Positions 53,168-63,246 are shown, numbered from the stretch's first letter. The stretch: DNA of 64,000 nt from Paraflavisolibacter caeni (GCF_025628885.1 NZ_JAOTIF010000001.1:558001-622000), one strand, 5' to 3'. Numbers and translations are program-made. Notes: a model not told the origin generated them from the sequence alone.

Positions 53168-54856
53168 ATGACAAAACGATTCATGCATTTACTCTTTGGC
53201 GCTTCTGTTTTCATGTTCCAACATACTTTACCTGCAGAAGCTCAAATAAAGGCGACCTCTAAAGAAACGCTACCCGCCGCGAAGTCCGGCATGCCGCAAC
53301 ACGATCCTCCGATTACAAGGCCACTCAACACAGCAATAGGCGAAGCTGGAAATGATTACGGTTTCGATATGGCGCCGGAAACAACACTTAAGGTAGTAGA
53401 GGGGGCAGTAAAAAAGATTCCATCTAAACTTCCGCCTGGACCTTTTAAGCCATCTTGGAAATCCCTGCAAGCCAATTATCAAGTGCCCTCATGGTTTGTG
53501 GGAGCAAAGTTTGGTTTGTTTATGCACTGGGGGTTGTATTCAGTACCTGCTTATAAAAGTGAATGGTACGAAAAGCACATGTATGGCAATAAGGATATGA
53601 TTGCCTGGCATAGCGAACATTTCGGGCCGCAGGACAAATTCGGTTACAAGGATTTCATACCGTTATTTAACCAGGAAAAATTTGATGCAGATGCGTGGGC
53701 GGAACTATTCAAAAAATCGGGGGCAAAGTTTGTAATTCCAACTGCTCAGCATCACGATAATTTTGCCATGTGGGATAGCAAGGTTACGCCTTACAATGCC
53801 AAACAAATGGGGCCAAAACGTGACCTCATTGGCGAACTATGCAAAGCAGTGCGTAAACAGGGCCTTAAATTCGGGGTATCTAATCATGGGATAGAAAACT
53901 TCCAGTTCATCAATCCCCCTGCTGACATGCTGGAACAGATGAAAGCGGAAAAAGCTGACCTTTTCGACCCGAACTGGATAGGCTTTTACAACGTAGCTGA
54001 TCGAAGCGATACGGCTTGCCAGAATTTTTTAGTTAACTGGTTTGAGCGCAATGTAGAACTGATTGATAAATACCAGCCCGATATGTTATGGTTCGACAAT
54101 GGTATTGACCAGCGTTACCTTGACCCTTTAAAGCTTCAGATAGCAGCTTACTATTACAACCGTGCAAAACAATGGGGTAAGGAAGTTTCGATAAGCACTA
54201 AAAAAGCGGCCTTTGCACCTGCAGGCACCAATATTACAACCATCGGCTCCATTCTTGATTTTGAAGGAAGAATCCCGCCGGGCATACGCACAGGGGTTTG
54301 GCAGGTAGACAGTAAGATCGGTTCTACCTGGGGATATACCAGTGATATGGGTGTGGCAAGTGCGGCATCGATTATTGGAACGTTAGTAGATATTGTAAGT
54401 AAGAACGGCACTCTTCTTCTCAATCTTTCACCAAAAGCAGACGGTGTCATTCCCCAGGAACAGCAGGAAACTTTGCTCGATATTGGTAAATGGCTTGATG
54501 TGAATGGCGATGCCATCTACGGTACGCATAACTGGATTCAATTTGGCGAGGATGGGCCGCATAAGATCCGCTTTACTGTTAAAGGAGATGCGCTCTATGC
54601 CATCATCGTTGGTAAATGGCCCGGTGCTTCAATACTTATCTCATCTCTTGCACAAGGTCAGTCGCTTCAAGGTAAGATCACCTCCGTTACTATGCTGGGC
54701 TCAAAAGGTCAGCTTACCTTCAGTCAGAATGCTACTGGTTTAAAGGTAAATTTACCATCCGTCCCACCTTGTGATGCTGCTTATGTTTTAAAAATTACTG
54801 GACTAAAAATGAATTCACCCACATGGACAGCAACCGGAAACCCTATAAATAAATAA
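53168..54856 (+). CDS. GH29 alpha-L-fucosidase
   Basis: This 562-aa second GH29 enzyme has an ordinary signal peptide (HLLFGASVFMFQHTLPAEA) and a linker of about 80 residues before the catalytic domain. Core motifs are FGLFMHWGLYSVPAYKSEWY, AQHHDNFAMWDSK and the nucleophile Asp310 in PDMLWFDNGID. SKNGTLLLNLSPKADGVI and a C-terminal beta domain follow. It differs clearly from the preceding GH29, so the pair probably handles different fucosyl linkages. The signal types differ too (Sec here, Tat-like there). Confidence 0.94.
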   Translation: MTKRFMHLLFGASVFMFQHTLPAEAQIKATSKETLPAAKSGMPQHDPPITRPLNTAIGEAGNDYGFDMAPETTLKVVEGAVKKIPSKLPPGPFKPSWKSLQANYQVPSWFVGAKFGLFMHWGLYSVPAYKSEWYEKHMYGNKDMIAWHSEHFGPQDKFGYKDFIPLFNQEKFDADAWAELFKKSGAKFVIPTAQHHDNFAMWDSKVTPYNAKQMGPKRDLIGELCKAVRKQGLKFGVSNHGIENFQFINPPADMLEQMKAEKADLFDPNWIGFYNVADRSDTACQNFLVNWFERNVELIDKYQPDMLWFDNGIDQRYLDPLKLQIAAYYYNRAKQWGKEVSISTKKAAFAPAGTNITTIGSILDFEGRIPPGIRTGVWQVDSKIGSTWGYTSDMGVASAASIIGTLVDIVSKNGTLLLNLSPKADGVIPQEQQETLLDIGKWLDVNGDAIYGTHNWIQFGEDGPHKIRFTVKGDALYAIIVGKWPGASILISSLAQGQSLQGKITSVTMLGSKGQLTFSQNATGLKVNLPSVPPCDAAYVLKITGLKMNSPTWTATGNPINK

Positions 54857-54863
54857 CTATCGC

Positions 54864-54890
54864 TGGTGTCAAAACAGTTGATCGACACCA
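54864..54890 (+). terminator. Weak hairpin after the second GH29 gene
   Basis: A 7-bp stem (TGGTGTC at 54864-54870, GACACCA at 54884-54890) closes a 13-nt loop, with no clear T run. It lies 8 bp after the stop. Confidence 0.3.
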
Positions 54891-55018
54891 TCTATGCTAA
54901 AGCATATATTTATTAATTCAACTGTTGGATCTTAGACATAAACCAGATCCTACCCGCAGTACAGCGGTAGGAGGCGCTCAACGTCCAATGGACAGCAGCG
55001 GTTATAGAAAAGAATATT

Positions 55019-56170
55019 TCATGATGCGCTATTAGGAGTTCCATTAAACCAACGGGCTTCTCTACTGGAACCAAATTGATGTTTGTCTTCAACAAGATCA
55101 ACAGAGGCTTCTGTGTAGATACCAAAAGGTGAAGGACCTGAAAAGAAATCAACATATACTTTCCCCACCTGGCCACCTCCAAATTCTACATAGCACGTGC
55201 CATCTCCTTTATAAGGTAATGGTTGTTCTCCATCCCTAAATTCTTTAACAATGGATGCCGCAGCAATTTTTGCAGCCCCTTCTGCAAACACGCCGGCTTT
55301 AGGTGTACCTACGCTGTTTACATCGCCAATAGCATATACATTAGGATATTGGGTTTTAAGATTTGTCCGGTCAACAGGGATCCATCCATTCACCGTCATA
55401 CCGCTTTTCTCAACCACTTCCGGAACACAATGTTTGGGAATTCCCAAAAACAAATCAAAAGGCATTTCAGTTTCATCATCAAGAATTGCAACCTTATGCG
55501 ATGGATCAATGGCCTTAATAAAATGTTTGGGAATGAAATTGATATTGCGTTCCGCAAAAGCTTTCAGTAATGCTTTTGATGTATCCGGGGATGGGGGAAT
55601 TGGCAATCCAAAGGGCATGACAATACTAATTTCACATTCATTGCGGATACCACGCTGGGTAAGATAATCATGCATGAGCAGAGCTGCTTCACTTGGCGCA
55701 GGAGGACACTTGAAAGGGGCAGAGCACACTCCTACAATTACCTTACCCTTTGAAAAGGTAGGCAGTGCATTTCTTAAACGTTCTGCACCTGCAAAAGAAT
55801 AAAATTCATTCCCACCTTCTGCAAGTCCTGTTGTTGCCGCAATATCGTAATCCGCACCCAACGCAATTACCAATACATCGGCTTCGTATGTGCCATGCTG
55901 TGTTGTTACAATTTTTGCTACAGGGTCTATGAAAGTTATGGTGTCCCGGATAAATTTTACACCAAGTTTCCGGATGTTGTTGTAATAGAGTCGTACATCT
56001 TCAGGTGCTTTTTGACCGAACATGACATCTAACTTTGAGAATCCGAAAAAGAATGAATCATTTCTATCTATTAGGGTAAGATCGAGCTGATCTCCCATTT
56101 TTTCAGAAAGAATGGTGCTGAGTTCAAGACCTCCGAATCCGGCACCTAAAACCACGACACGTAGTTTCAT
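55019..56170 (-). CDS. NAD(P)/FAD-dependent oxidoreductase (sulfide:quinone reductase-like)
   Basis: This 383-aa pyridine-nucleotide-disulfide-type flavoprotein starts RVVVLGAGFGGLELSTIL, the FAD-binding GxGxxG. A second Rossmann region follows (GKVIVGVCSAPFKCPPAPSE), then the FAD-contact motif PNVYAIGDVNSVGTPKAGVF. The Cys pair in CSAPFKCPP and the overall layout resemble sulfide:quinone reductases and type II NADH dehydrogenases, which act at the membrane with quinones. The true substrate is unknown. It is transcribed away from the ECF sigma gene and has no evident link to the sugar locus. Confidence 0.82.
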   Translation of the reverse strand: MKLRVVVLGAGFGGLELSTILSEKMGDQLDLTLIDRNDSFFFGFSKLDVMFGQKAPEDVRLYYNNIRKLGVKFIRDTITFIDPVAKIVTTQHGTYEADVLVIALGADYDIAATTGLAEGGNEFYSFAGAERLRNALPTFSKGKVIVGVCSAPFKCPPAPSEAALLMHDYLTQRGIRNECEISIVMPFGLPIPPSPDTSKALLKAFAERNINFIPKHFIKAIDPSHKVAILDDETEMPFDLFLGIPKHCVPEVVEKSGMTVNGWIPVDRTNLKTQYPNVYAIGDVNSVGTPKAGVFAEGAAKIAAASIVKEFRDGEQPLPYKGDGTCYVEFGGGQVGKVYVDFFSGPSPFGIYTEASVDLVEDKHQFGSSREARWFNGTPNSAS

Positions 56171-56470
56171 ATGAATATTTTTTAGAGCGGTTATAGATCT
56201 GATCTATCATTTAAATGTAATCCAAACAAAAATGTAATCAAAGCAATTTGGGGTTCGCTATTTGATTCTCAGGCTCTTAGGTGTGTAATGAAGATGATAA
56301 CTACTATATTAATGAAAAATGGTACTATTTTAATTATTGTTGGTAGTGCTATTGAGTAAGTGGCCTTAAAATCGTATTATAAATTGAGTGTTGTCATTCA
56401 ATTAAGTGTTCATTTGCTTAATTTTGAAAGCCCTGGTAAATTTTCCGGGAAGCGGCCAATCAGGATTCAT

Positions 56471-57073
56471 ATGGATAAGAACGCTTTAAGCGATGACAGA
56501 CTCTTGTTGCAGCAAATTGCAGAGGGCCATGAAAAAGCCTTTGCGGTCCTGGTGAGCCGTTATTGGAACAATATTTATGGTCAGGCTCTTACCTATTTGA
56601 AGTCATCCCATCAGGCACAGGATATTGTACAGGAAGTATTTATAAAGATTTGGGAAAAACGGGAGACGCTTCCTCAAATTGAGCGTTTTGATTCTTTTTT
56701 GTTTATCACGGCCCGAAACCACATTATTAGCGAACTAAGGAAGAAGTTAGCTAATCCGCTTGATCCGGATGTTGTGGATGTTTATAAGGAAGAGCGAGTT
56801 GTTCCTGACCAGCAGCTTTCTTTCAAACAGTTGCAACAACATTTGAAGACGGCCGTTGAATTGTTGCCCCAGCAACAGAAAACAGCTTTTTTATTAAGTA
56901 GGGATGAAGGGCTTTCTTATGAAGCGATTGCAGCGCAGATGAATCTGTCGAGGGAGACGGTAAAAAAACATATTGGCAGGTCATTGAATTTCCTAAGGAC
57001 ATACATGCGAACACATGCTGAGGTAAACCTTACCATATTTTTTATCATTTTACTAAACTCGGTTAAGTTTTGA
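56471..57073 (+). CDS. ECF-family RNA polymerase sigma factor
   Basis: This 200-aa extracytoplasmic-function sigma factor belongs to the type usually paired with FecR in Bacteroidota. The frame is open back to 56360, but the ATG at 56471 (MDKNALSDDRLLLQQ) matches the family. Region 2 reads FAVLVSRYWNNIYGQAL, QAQDIVQEVFIKIWEKR and FDSFLFITARNHIIS. Region 4 reads LLPQQQKTAFLLSRDEGLSY, EAIAAQMNLSRETVKKHI. It is followed 94 bp later by its likely anti-sigma gene, with an ECF-type promoter in between. Confidence 0.94.
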   Translation: MDKNALSDDRLLLQQIAEGHEKAFAVLVSRYWNNIYGQALTYLKSSHQAQDIVQEVFIKIWEKRETLPQIERFDSFLFITARNHIISELRKKLANPLDPDVVDVYKEERVVPDQQLSFKQLQQHLKTAVELLPQQQKTAFLLSRDEGLSYEAIAAQMNLSRETVKKHIGRSLNFLRTYMRTHAEVNLTIFFIILLNSVKF

Positions 57074-57088
57074 AAAAGTCTAAATACA

Positions 57089-57120
57089 GGTACCCCTATT
57101 GTCAATTCAATGCGTCTTTA
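57089..57120 (+). promoter_or_regulatory. ECF sigma-type promoter before the FecR gene
   Basis: GGTACCC (57089-57095), a 17-bp spacer and CGTCTTTA (57113-57120), 48 bp before the FecR ATG. Spacing and CGTC core fit ECF promoters. A close copy lies at 34154-34185. Confidence 0.65.
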
Positions 57121-57167
57121 ATTATATTGAAGATTGCTGTGCCGTTAAGGTCTCAATCTGAAAAAAT

Positions 57168-58349
57168 ATGAATAAGATATCTGTTGAAGCTTTATTGGAA
57201 AAATACTTGTCAGGATCTCTTTCTGAGGAAGAGCGTGTGCAGCTAAACAGGATGCTGGAAGAAAAACAGCACCAGGAGCAATTGGAGGCTATTTTAGATA
57301 AAGAACTGGAGGAACACACATTTGAGTCTGATGAAGACAGTGCGTTATTAGGCCAGATCCAGGAAAATGTACAAAAGGCGATCAGGAGGGAAGAGAAATC
57401 GGCAAAAGTGGTGCGCATGAATTGGCGTCGAATGGCGGTGGCGGCAGTATTCATTTTATTACTTGGTTCAGGGGCTTTTTGGTTGTGGAAATCACAAAAG
57501 ACAAAACAGGAAATCGCTATCAGCACACAACCCAAAGTAAATAAAGATATTGCTCCCGGCAGTAATAAAGCCATATTGCGACTGGCTGATGGAACTGAAA
57601 TTGTGCTGGATAGTGCCAGGAAAGGAACTTTGGCGCAGCAGGATATGGTGAAAATTATAATGCTTGATAACGGTCAAGTATCTTATCATTCTCAGAATGG
57701 CAAGCCGAATGAAATTTTATACAACACGATCACCACGCCTAAAGGTGGGCAGTACCAATTGGTTTTAGCAGATGGAACAAAGGTTTGGCTTAATGCTGCC
57801 TCCAGCCTTCATTTCCCCGCAGCTTTTGCCGGGAAGGAAAGGGTGGTGGAGCTAAAGGGTGAAGGATATTTTGAAGTGGCCAGGAATATTACTATGCCTT
57901 TTCATGTTCGTGTCAACGGGACGGACATACAAGTGTTGGGTACTCATTTTAATATCAATGCCTACAATAATGAATCGGCTATGCTTACCACTTTGCTGGA
58001 GGGAAGTGTAAAAGTTTCTAAAGGCACACAAACCCGTATGTTGAAACCCGGACAGCAGGCTGCGATAGGTAGGGGTGAGCAAATCCTGGTAGAAAATGAT
58101 GTAAACCTTGATGAAGTAATAGCCTGGAAAAATGGCCTGTTTCAATTTCAAAGTGCTGATCTGGAGACCATTCTGCGCCAGGCGTCCAGGTGGTATGATA
58201 TAGAAGTTGAATACAGGGATAAAATTTCGGAGCGGTTTTCCGGACAGATCTCAAGAAATGTAAATATCTCGCAGCTTTTAAAGATACTAGAACTTACAGG
58301 CAAGGTGCAATTTGAAATAGAAGGCAGGAAAATCATCGTGAAATCTTAA
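57168..58349 (+). CDS. FecR-family anti-sigma regulator
   Basis: This 393-aa inner-membrane protein normally holds the ECF sigma factor and releases it on a signal from an outer-membrane receptor. The cytoplasmic N-terminus (1-85, LLEKYLSGSLSEEERVQLN) precedes one membrane helix (about 88-107, MAVAAVFILLLGSGAFWLW). The periplasmic FecR domain follows (TTPKGGQYQLVLADGTKVWL, then NAASSLHFPAAF and VELKGEGYFEVA). The C-terminal DUF4974-like part holds WKNGLFQFQSADLETILRQA. It lies directly upstream of the GH2-GH43-GH95 run and may control it. Confidence 0.95.
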   Translation: MNKISVEALLEKYLSGSLSEEERVQLNRMLEEKQHQEQLEAILDKELEEHTFESDEDSALLGQIQENVQKAIRREEKSAKVVRMNWRRMAVAAVFILLLGSGAFWLWKSQKTKQEIAISTQPKVNKDIAPGSNKAILRLADGTEIVLDSARKGTLAQQDMVKIIMLDNGQVSYHSQNGKPNEILYNTITTPKGGQYQLVLADGTKVWLNAASSLHFPAAFAGKERVVELKGEGYFEVARNITMPFHVRVNGTDIQVLGTHFNINAYNNESAMLTTLLEGSVKVSKGTQTRMLKPGQQAAIGRGEQILVENDVNLDEVIAWKNGLFQFQSADLETILRQASRWYDIEVEYRDKISERFSGQISRNVNISQLLKILELTGKVQFEIEGRKIIVKS

Positions 58350-58394
58350 TAAAAACTAAAGCTGCCATTATTAACGCTGCCATAATTTTAAAAT

Positions 58395-61300
58395 ATGATG
58401 TTCCTTAAGAAAATCCAAACCAAAACTATCTGCTTATTGTTATCTTTTATTTCCTTAAACGTCTCTGCACAGCAAGGTAGAATTGTAAAAAATATTTCAG
58501 GAAATAACTGGAAACTGTGGCTGGATACTGCAGCCCAGTGGAAGAATGATGTTTTATACACGCCTCCGGTTGCTATACAAAAGTTACCTGTCAATAAACC
58601 CACTGGTGGGTGGGCTGCACTTCAGAGCGCTAACGGTAAAATGGTTCATCTTCCTGCAACCGTTGAAGAATTTTACTGGGGTAATAACGGTAATCCCTTT
58701 GGTGTATCGGGTAATTATTTGGGTGTTTCCTGGTTTACCACAAAGGTTGCGTTACCTGCAACATTAAAGGGCAAACGCATCACACTCCAGTTTGAATCAG
58801 TACGTTTCAGGGCCGAAGTCTTTGTCAATCAAAAGCTGGTGGGCTATGACCTGGTGAACAGCACACCTTTTGAAGTGGATATTACAGATGCTGTTGTCTA
58901 TGGTAAGGAGAATGAAGTTGCTGTGCGCATCACTGATCCCAATGGGAACTTTGACTGGCGTGATTCTCAAAATTTTATGTGGGGGGCTTACAGGACTCAG
59001 CCTACTCACGGTTTTGGAGGCATTACTGGCAAGGTGCAACTTGTAGCTACGGATAAGGCTTACATCAGCGACATCTTTGTGAAGAATAAGCCTAAGGAGA
59101 ACGAGGTTGATGTAGCTGTTACTACTGAAAATGTTTCAGGTCAACCTGTAAACGGCGCTTTGCTGATACAGATCAAAGAAGCAAAAGGTGCGCAGAAAAT
59201 GGTTTTTCAAAAACAATATAGCGTTCAAAATGTTGCAGACGGAAGCAACACCCAGACTTTTACAATCGCTCTTAATGACGCCAAGCTTTGGAGTGTTGAT
59301 GATCCAAACTTGTATGTACTTACTGCTACTTTAAAAAGCGGCAGTTCTATTGATACTTTAAACAAGCGCTTTGGTTTCCGTTGGTTCGAAGTAAGGGACG
59401 TAGCCGGTGATAAACAATACTATCTTAACGGGAATCGCATTGTACTGCGTACCTCCATTAGCTGGGGCTTCTGGCCAATCAATGGCATTACCCCGTCAGA
59501 TAAATTGGCTAAAAAACAAATTATGGTTGCCAAGAGCATTGGATTAAATATGCTCAATTTCCACCGCACCATTGGTCAGCAGATTGTATTGGACTATGCT
59601 GATGAATTAGGGCTTCTTTACTTTGAAGAACCTGGCGGCAACCAGTATCCTGCAGATCGATTCAATGCTACTGATTCGTTGGGTAAGATGCAGGCAAGTT
59701 ACTACTTCACTGTCCGCAATGAAAAGTTGTTTCGTATGATCCGCCGCGACCGCAATCATCCTTCACTTGTCATTTATAATATGCATAATGAACGTGGTGC
59801 ACAGCCGCAGGAGCAGGACAGGCAACAAATGCTTGCTGCACACAAGTTGGATGAAACCAGGATCATTACATACAATTCCTCTAATGGTGATATCAAGATG
59901 GGACCAGATCCACGCTTCAAACTTCACTTACTTCCTTATGATTTTACATTCAGGGATTATGGTTGGTTTGACCAGCACCATGCAGGAGGGCCTGGTACAT
60001 ATCATGATAACTTATACAGTAGTCCGACCAAATACCTGCGCTATACTGATCATAAAGACGAGATCATTTACTATGGAGAGGAAGGCGCCATTGGTGCTCC
60101 GCCGAGATTGGAACTGATCAGGGATGATATTTTGAAAAGAGGAAAGGATATTGGCTGGGAAAGCGATGCTTACCTGAAGTGGTATGAAGCCTATGACAAT
60201 TTCTTAAAAACAAAAGGTTTCAGCAAGGCATTTCCTTCTGTAGATGCATTGACCAAGGCAATGGGTAATGTAGCTTATTATTACCAGGGCAGGGCTATAG
60301 AAAACATCCGCATCAACAACATTGTTGATGGTTATGCAGTAAATGGCTGGGAAAGCATGAAACTGGAAAACCACTCTGGTATTGTTGATAACTATCGTAA
60401 TCCCAAGGGAGATGTAAACCTGATTGCCCGATATAATCAACCGCTTTATGTGGCAGTGAAGATGAACCGCAAGGTATTGGCTATTGGAGATACTACAGTG
60501 GTAGATCTATTCATCGTGAATGAAAAGGATGTGAAGGGTGACTTCGAACTCAATGTGAAAGCAACTGATGGAGGTGGAAAGGTTGTGTGGAGCAAAACGG
60601 TACCAGTAAAGGTTTCGGGAGGTATTAAATATGGAGAATTACTGACGCAAGGTTTGATGTTTGTTCCATCTTCGGAAGGTTATACAACAATTACAGCTGA
60701 ATTGAAAAGAGGTAATAGAACAGTTGCTACAGGAGATGACCAATTGTTCGCTGTTCGCCTGGATGCTACAGGCGTTCCTGCTATGGGAATGGTTGCTGAT
60801 ACCAGTGGAGTGTTGACCAACTTTTTACAATCTGCAGGTGTCAACAACTTCAAAGAGTTTAAAGACGGAAGACCAGAAGGGAAATACCTGGTGGTTGGAG
60901 CATTCGAGCCTCAGCAAACTGGTAATCCTTTGGTAACAGAAATACTGGAATGGGTAAATGAAGGTAATACTTTGATTGTTGTAGGAAATATTGAGAAGTG
61001 GGCTACTTTCTTAGGTCGTAAGGAAGTAATCGATTATCGCGGTCTGAAAGAGTTGGGTACCACATGGTATGGTGGTAATTACTTTGTAAAGCAGCATCCT
61101 TTATTTGCAGGGTTGCCACAGAATTGTGTGTTTAATTGGGAATACCAATGCTTTGCTACTTACAATAAAAACCGTTTAGGTTTGCGTATTTTCAATGGAG
61201 AAACCATTGTAGGATGCGTGTCCGATCACAAGCAGGAAGTATATTCTGCGTTGAGTGTGATACCACATGGAAGAAGGAAAGTGATCTTGTCTGCCCTGGA

Positions 61301-61526
61301 TCTATTCTCTTGTTTGAAAGATGTGAAGATGGAAAAGAAGGCGGAAGGAGATGGCGAGAATGCTGCCATGACTACTTTCAATACGTCTCAAAAAAATGCT
61401 GCTAACGTGGTAGGACTGCAATTGTTGCTGAATATGTTGAAGTATGCAGAGCAGGCCAAGTCTCTCCCCAGTCCGCCTAAGGCGGATAGCGCCAGCGCTG
61501 CGGAGCCTGTGGCAAACAAACATTAG
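58395..61526 (+). CDS. GH2-family glycoside hydrolase, secreted
   Basis: This 1043-aa periplasmic enzyme has a signal peptide (TICLLLSFISLNVSAQQ). A sugar-binding jelly-roll domain (about 80-220; VSWFTTKVALPATLKGKRIT, FRAEVFVNQKLVGY) and an immunoglobulin-like domain precede the TIM barrel. The likely acid/base is Glu466 in YNMHNERG. The likely nucleophile is in IIYYGEEGAIG (Glu562 or 563). GH2 covers beta-galactosidase, glucuronidase, mannosidase and others; I cannot choose. It starts 45 bp after the FecR stop and is followed by GH43 at 58 bp. Confidence 0.88.
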   Translation: MMFLKKIQTKTICLLLSFISLNVSAQQGRIVKNISGNNWKLWLDTAAQWKNDVLYTPPVAIQKLPVNKPTGGWAALQSANGKMVHLPATVEEFYWGNNGNPFGVSGNYLGVSWFTTKVALPATLKGKRITLQFESVRFRAEVFVNQKLVGYDLVNSTPFEVDITDAVVYGKENEVAVRITDPNGNFDWRDSQNFMWGAYRTQPTHGFGGITGKVQLVATDKAYISDIFVKNKPKENEVDVAVTTENVSGQPVNGALLIQIKEAKGAQKMVFQKQYSVQNVADGSNTQTFTIALNDAKLWSVDDPNLYVLTATLKSGSSIDTLNKRFGFRWFEVRDVAGDKQYYLNGNRIVLRTSISWGFWPINGITPSDKLAKKQIMVAKSIGLNMLNFHRTIGQQIVLDYADELGLLYFEEPGGNQYPADRFNATDSLGKMQASYYFTVRNEKLFRMIRRDRNHPSLVIYNMHNERGAQPQEQDRQQMLAAHKLDETRIITYNSSNGDIKMGPDPRFKLHLLPYDFTFRDYGWFDQHHAGGPGTYHDNLYSSPTKYLRYTDHKDEIIYYGEEGAIGAPPRLELIRDDILKRGKDIGWESDAYLKWYEAYDNFLKTKGFSKAFPSVDALTKAMGNVAYYYQGRAIENIRINNIVDGYAVNGWESMKLENHSGIVDNYRNPKGDVNLIARYNQPLYVAVKMNRKVLAIGDTTVVDLFIVNEKDVKGDFELNVKATDGGGKVVWSKTVPVKVSGGIKYGELLTQGLMFVPSSEGYTTITAELKRGNRTVATGDDQLFAVRLDATGVPAMGMVADTSGVLTNFLQSAGVNNFKEFKDGRPEGKYLVVGAFEPQQTGNPLVTEILEWVNEGNTLIVVGNIEKWATFLGRKEVIDYRGLKELGTTWYGGNYFVKQHPLFAGLPQNCVFNWEYQCFATYNKNRLGLRIFNGETIVGCVSDHKQEVYSALSVIPHGRRKVILSALDLFSCLKDVKMEKKAEGDGENAAMTTFNTSQKNAANVVGLQLLLNMLKYAEQAKSLPSPPKADSASAAEPVANKH

Positions 61527-61584
61527 GGCCATTGGTTATAAACTATAAACAATTCAACTTTTAATTATTACTATAGAACTACTG

Positions 61585-63246
61585 ATGAAAAGAACTTTGT
61601 TTGCTTTTGGTTGTGTAGCTGCTTTGAGTGCAGCAGCACAAAAAGATGGTGGTGTGGCCACTAAAAATGTGGCAGTACAGAAGCCCTTTGTTTCTAAAGT
61701 CTGGGTTTCTGACCTGGGCAATGGTACTTACAAAAACCCGGTGCTTCATGCCGACTATTCTGATCCTGATGTATGCAGGGCTGGAGATGATTATTATATG
61801 ACCTCTTCTTCCTTTGAAGATATTCCTGGTTTACCAATTCTTCATTCTAAGGATATGGTGAACTGGACTTTAATCGGATATGCTCTTAAACGCCAACCAC
61901 CTTTTGAACATTTTTCCAAACCCCAGCATGGGAATGGTGTGTGGGCTCCGGCCATCCGCTACCACAAAGGGGAGTTTTACCTCTATTACCCGGATCCGGA
62001 TTTTGGCATCTATCTTACCAAAGCCAAAAATCCCGCTGGTCCTTGGAGTGAGCCAGTGCTGGTGGAAGGCGGTAAAGGACTCATCGATCCCTGTCCGCTC
62101 TGGGATGATGATGGGCAGGTGTACCTGGTGCATGCCTATGCCGGCAGCAGGGCAAGTATCAAAAGCATTGTGGTGGTTAAAAAAATGAACGCGGAGGGTA
62201 CCAAAACCCTGGATGCGGGTGTGATGGTTTATGACGGTCATGAACTGGACCCTACATTTGAAGGCCCTAAGTTTTACAAGCGTAATGGGTACTACTACAT
62301 CTTTGCTCCGGCAGGAGGTGTTCCTACAGGATGGCAGCTGGTACTGCGCTCAAAAAGCGTGTATGGACCCTATGAAAGAAGGGTAGTGATGGACCAGGGC
62401 TCTTCTCCCATCAATGGACCCCACCAAGGGGCTTGGGTAACTACCCCTACAGGCGAGGACTGGTTCTTCCACTTCCAGGACAAAGAAGCCTATGGCCGGA
62501 TTGTGCACCTGCAACCGATGAAGTGGGTAGGTGACTGGCCAGTGATTGGCGTGGACAAAGATGGAGATGGCAAAGGAGAGCCGGTGCTGACCTACAAAAA
62601 GCCCAATGTGGGCAAGAGTTATCCCATAGCTACTCCTCCGGACAGTGATGAATTTAATGGGACAGTGTTGGGGCTGCAGTGGCAGTGGATGGCCAATCCC
62701 AAGGGCACCTGGGCGTTCTTGAATACAGCCAAAGGAAGCTTAAGGTTGTTTTCAGATAAGGCAGACAGTGCCCGCAATCTTTGGGATATGCCCAATGTGC
62801 TGTTGCAGAAATTTCCCGCAGAGGAGTTCATGGTGACTACGAAGATGATCTTTACCCCTAACAACAAGCTGGAAAATGAAAAGGCGGGACTGACCATCAT
62901 GGGCTTCAGCTATGCCAATGTGGCCTTGAAGAGCAAAAAGGATGGGATTTACCTGGTTTATACATTGGGTAAGGATGCCGAAAGAGGTAAACCTGAAGTG
63001 GAGCAGGAGATAATGAAGATGAAGGATTCCACTGTGTTCTTCAGAGTGAAAGTGAGCAAGGGTGGAAAATGTCGCTTTAGTTATAGTGTGGATGGACAGA
63101 AGTACACAGAAGTGGGCGAGGAGTTCACAGCTGAAGTAGGCAGGTGGATCGGTGCGAAGGTGGGGCTGTTCTGCACCAGGCAGACCCAGATCAATGATGC
63201 AGGTTATGCAGACTTCGACTATTTCAGGGTAGAGCCTATTCAGTAA
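61585..63246 (+). CDS. GH43-family glycoside hydrolase
   Basis: This 553-aa secreted enzyme has a short signal peptide (LFAFGCVAALSAAAQ). The five-bladed propeller catalytic domain shows the three expected acids: Asp in DYSDPDVCRAGDDYYM, Asp in GLIDPCPLWDDDGQVYLV, and Glu in LDPTFEGPKFYKRNGYYY. A C-terminal concanavalin-like domain (from about residue 350, SDEFNGTVLGLQWQWM) is typical of GH43 xylosidases and arabinofuranosidases. The probable role is to remove xylosyl or arabinosyl side chains from plant glycans. It sits in the same run as GH2 and GH95. Confidence 0.92.
   Translation: MKRTLFAFGCVAALSAAAQKDGGVATKNVAVQKPFVSKVWVSDLGNGTYKNPVLHADYSDPDVCRAGDDYYMTSSSFEDIPGLPILHSKDMVNWTLIGYALKRQPPFEHFSKPQHGNGVWAPAIRYHKGEFYLYYPDPDFGIYLTKAKNPAGPWSEPVLVEGGKGLIDPCPLWDDDGQVYLVHAYAGSRASIKSIVVVKKMNAEGTKTLDAGVMVYDGHELDPTFEGPKFYKRNGYYYIFAPAGGVPTGWQLVLRSKSVYGPYERRVVMDQGSSPINGPHQGAWVTTPTGEDWFFHFQDKEAYGRIVHLQPMKWVGDWPVIGVDKDGDGKGEPVLTYKKPNVGKSYPIATPPDSDEFNGTVLGLQWQWMANPKGTWAFLNTAKGSLRLFSDKADSARNLWDMPNVLLQKFPAEEFMVTTKMIFTPNNKLENEKAGLTIMGFSYANVALKSKKDGIYLVYTLGKDAERGKPEVEQEIMKMKDSTVFFRVKVSKGGKCRFSYSVDGQKYTEVGEEFTAEVGRWIGAKVGLFCTRQTQINDAGYADFDYFRVEPIQ

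Noticed and set aside
54864-54890. Possible attachment site or small RNA after GH29
   Set aside because: Only a 7-bp stem without other support; kept as a weak hairpin only.
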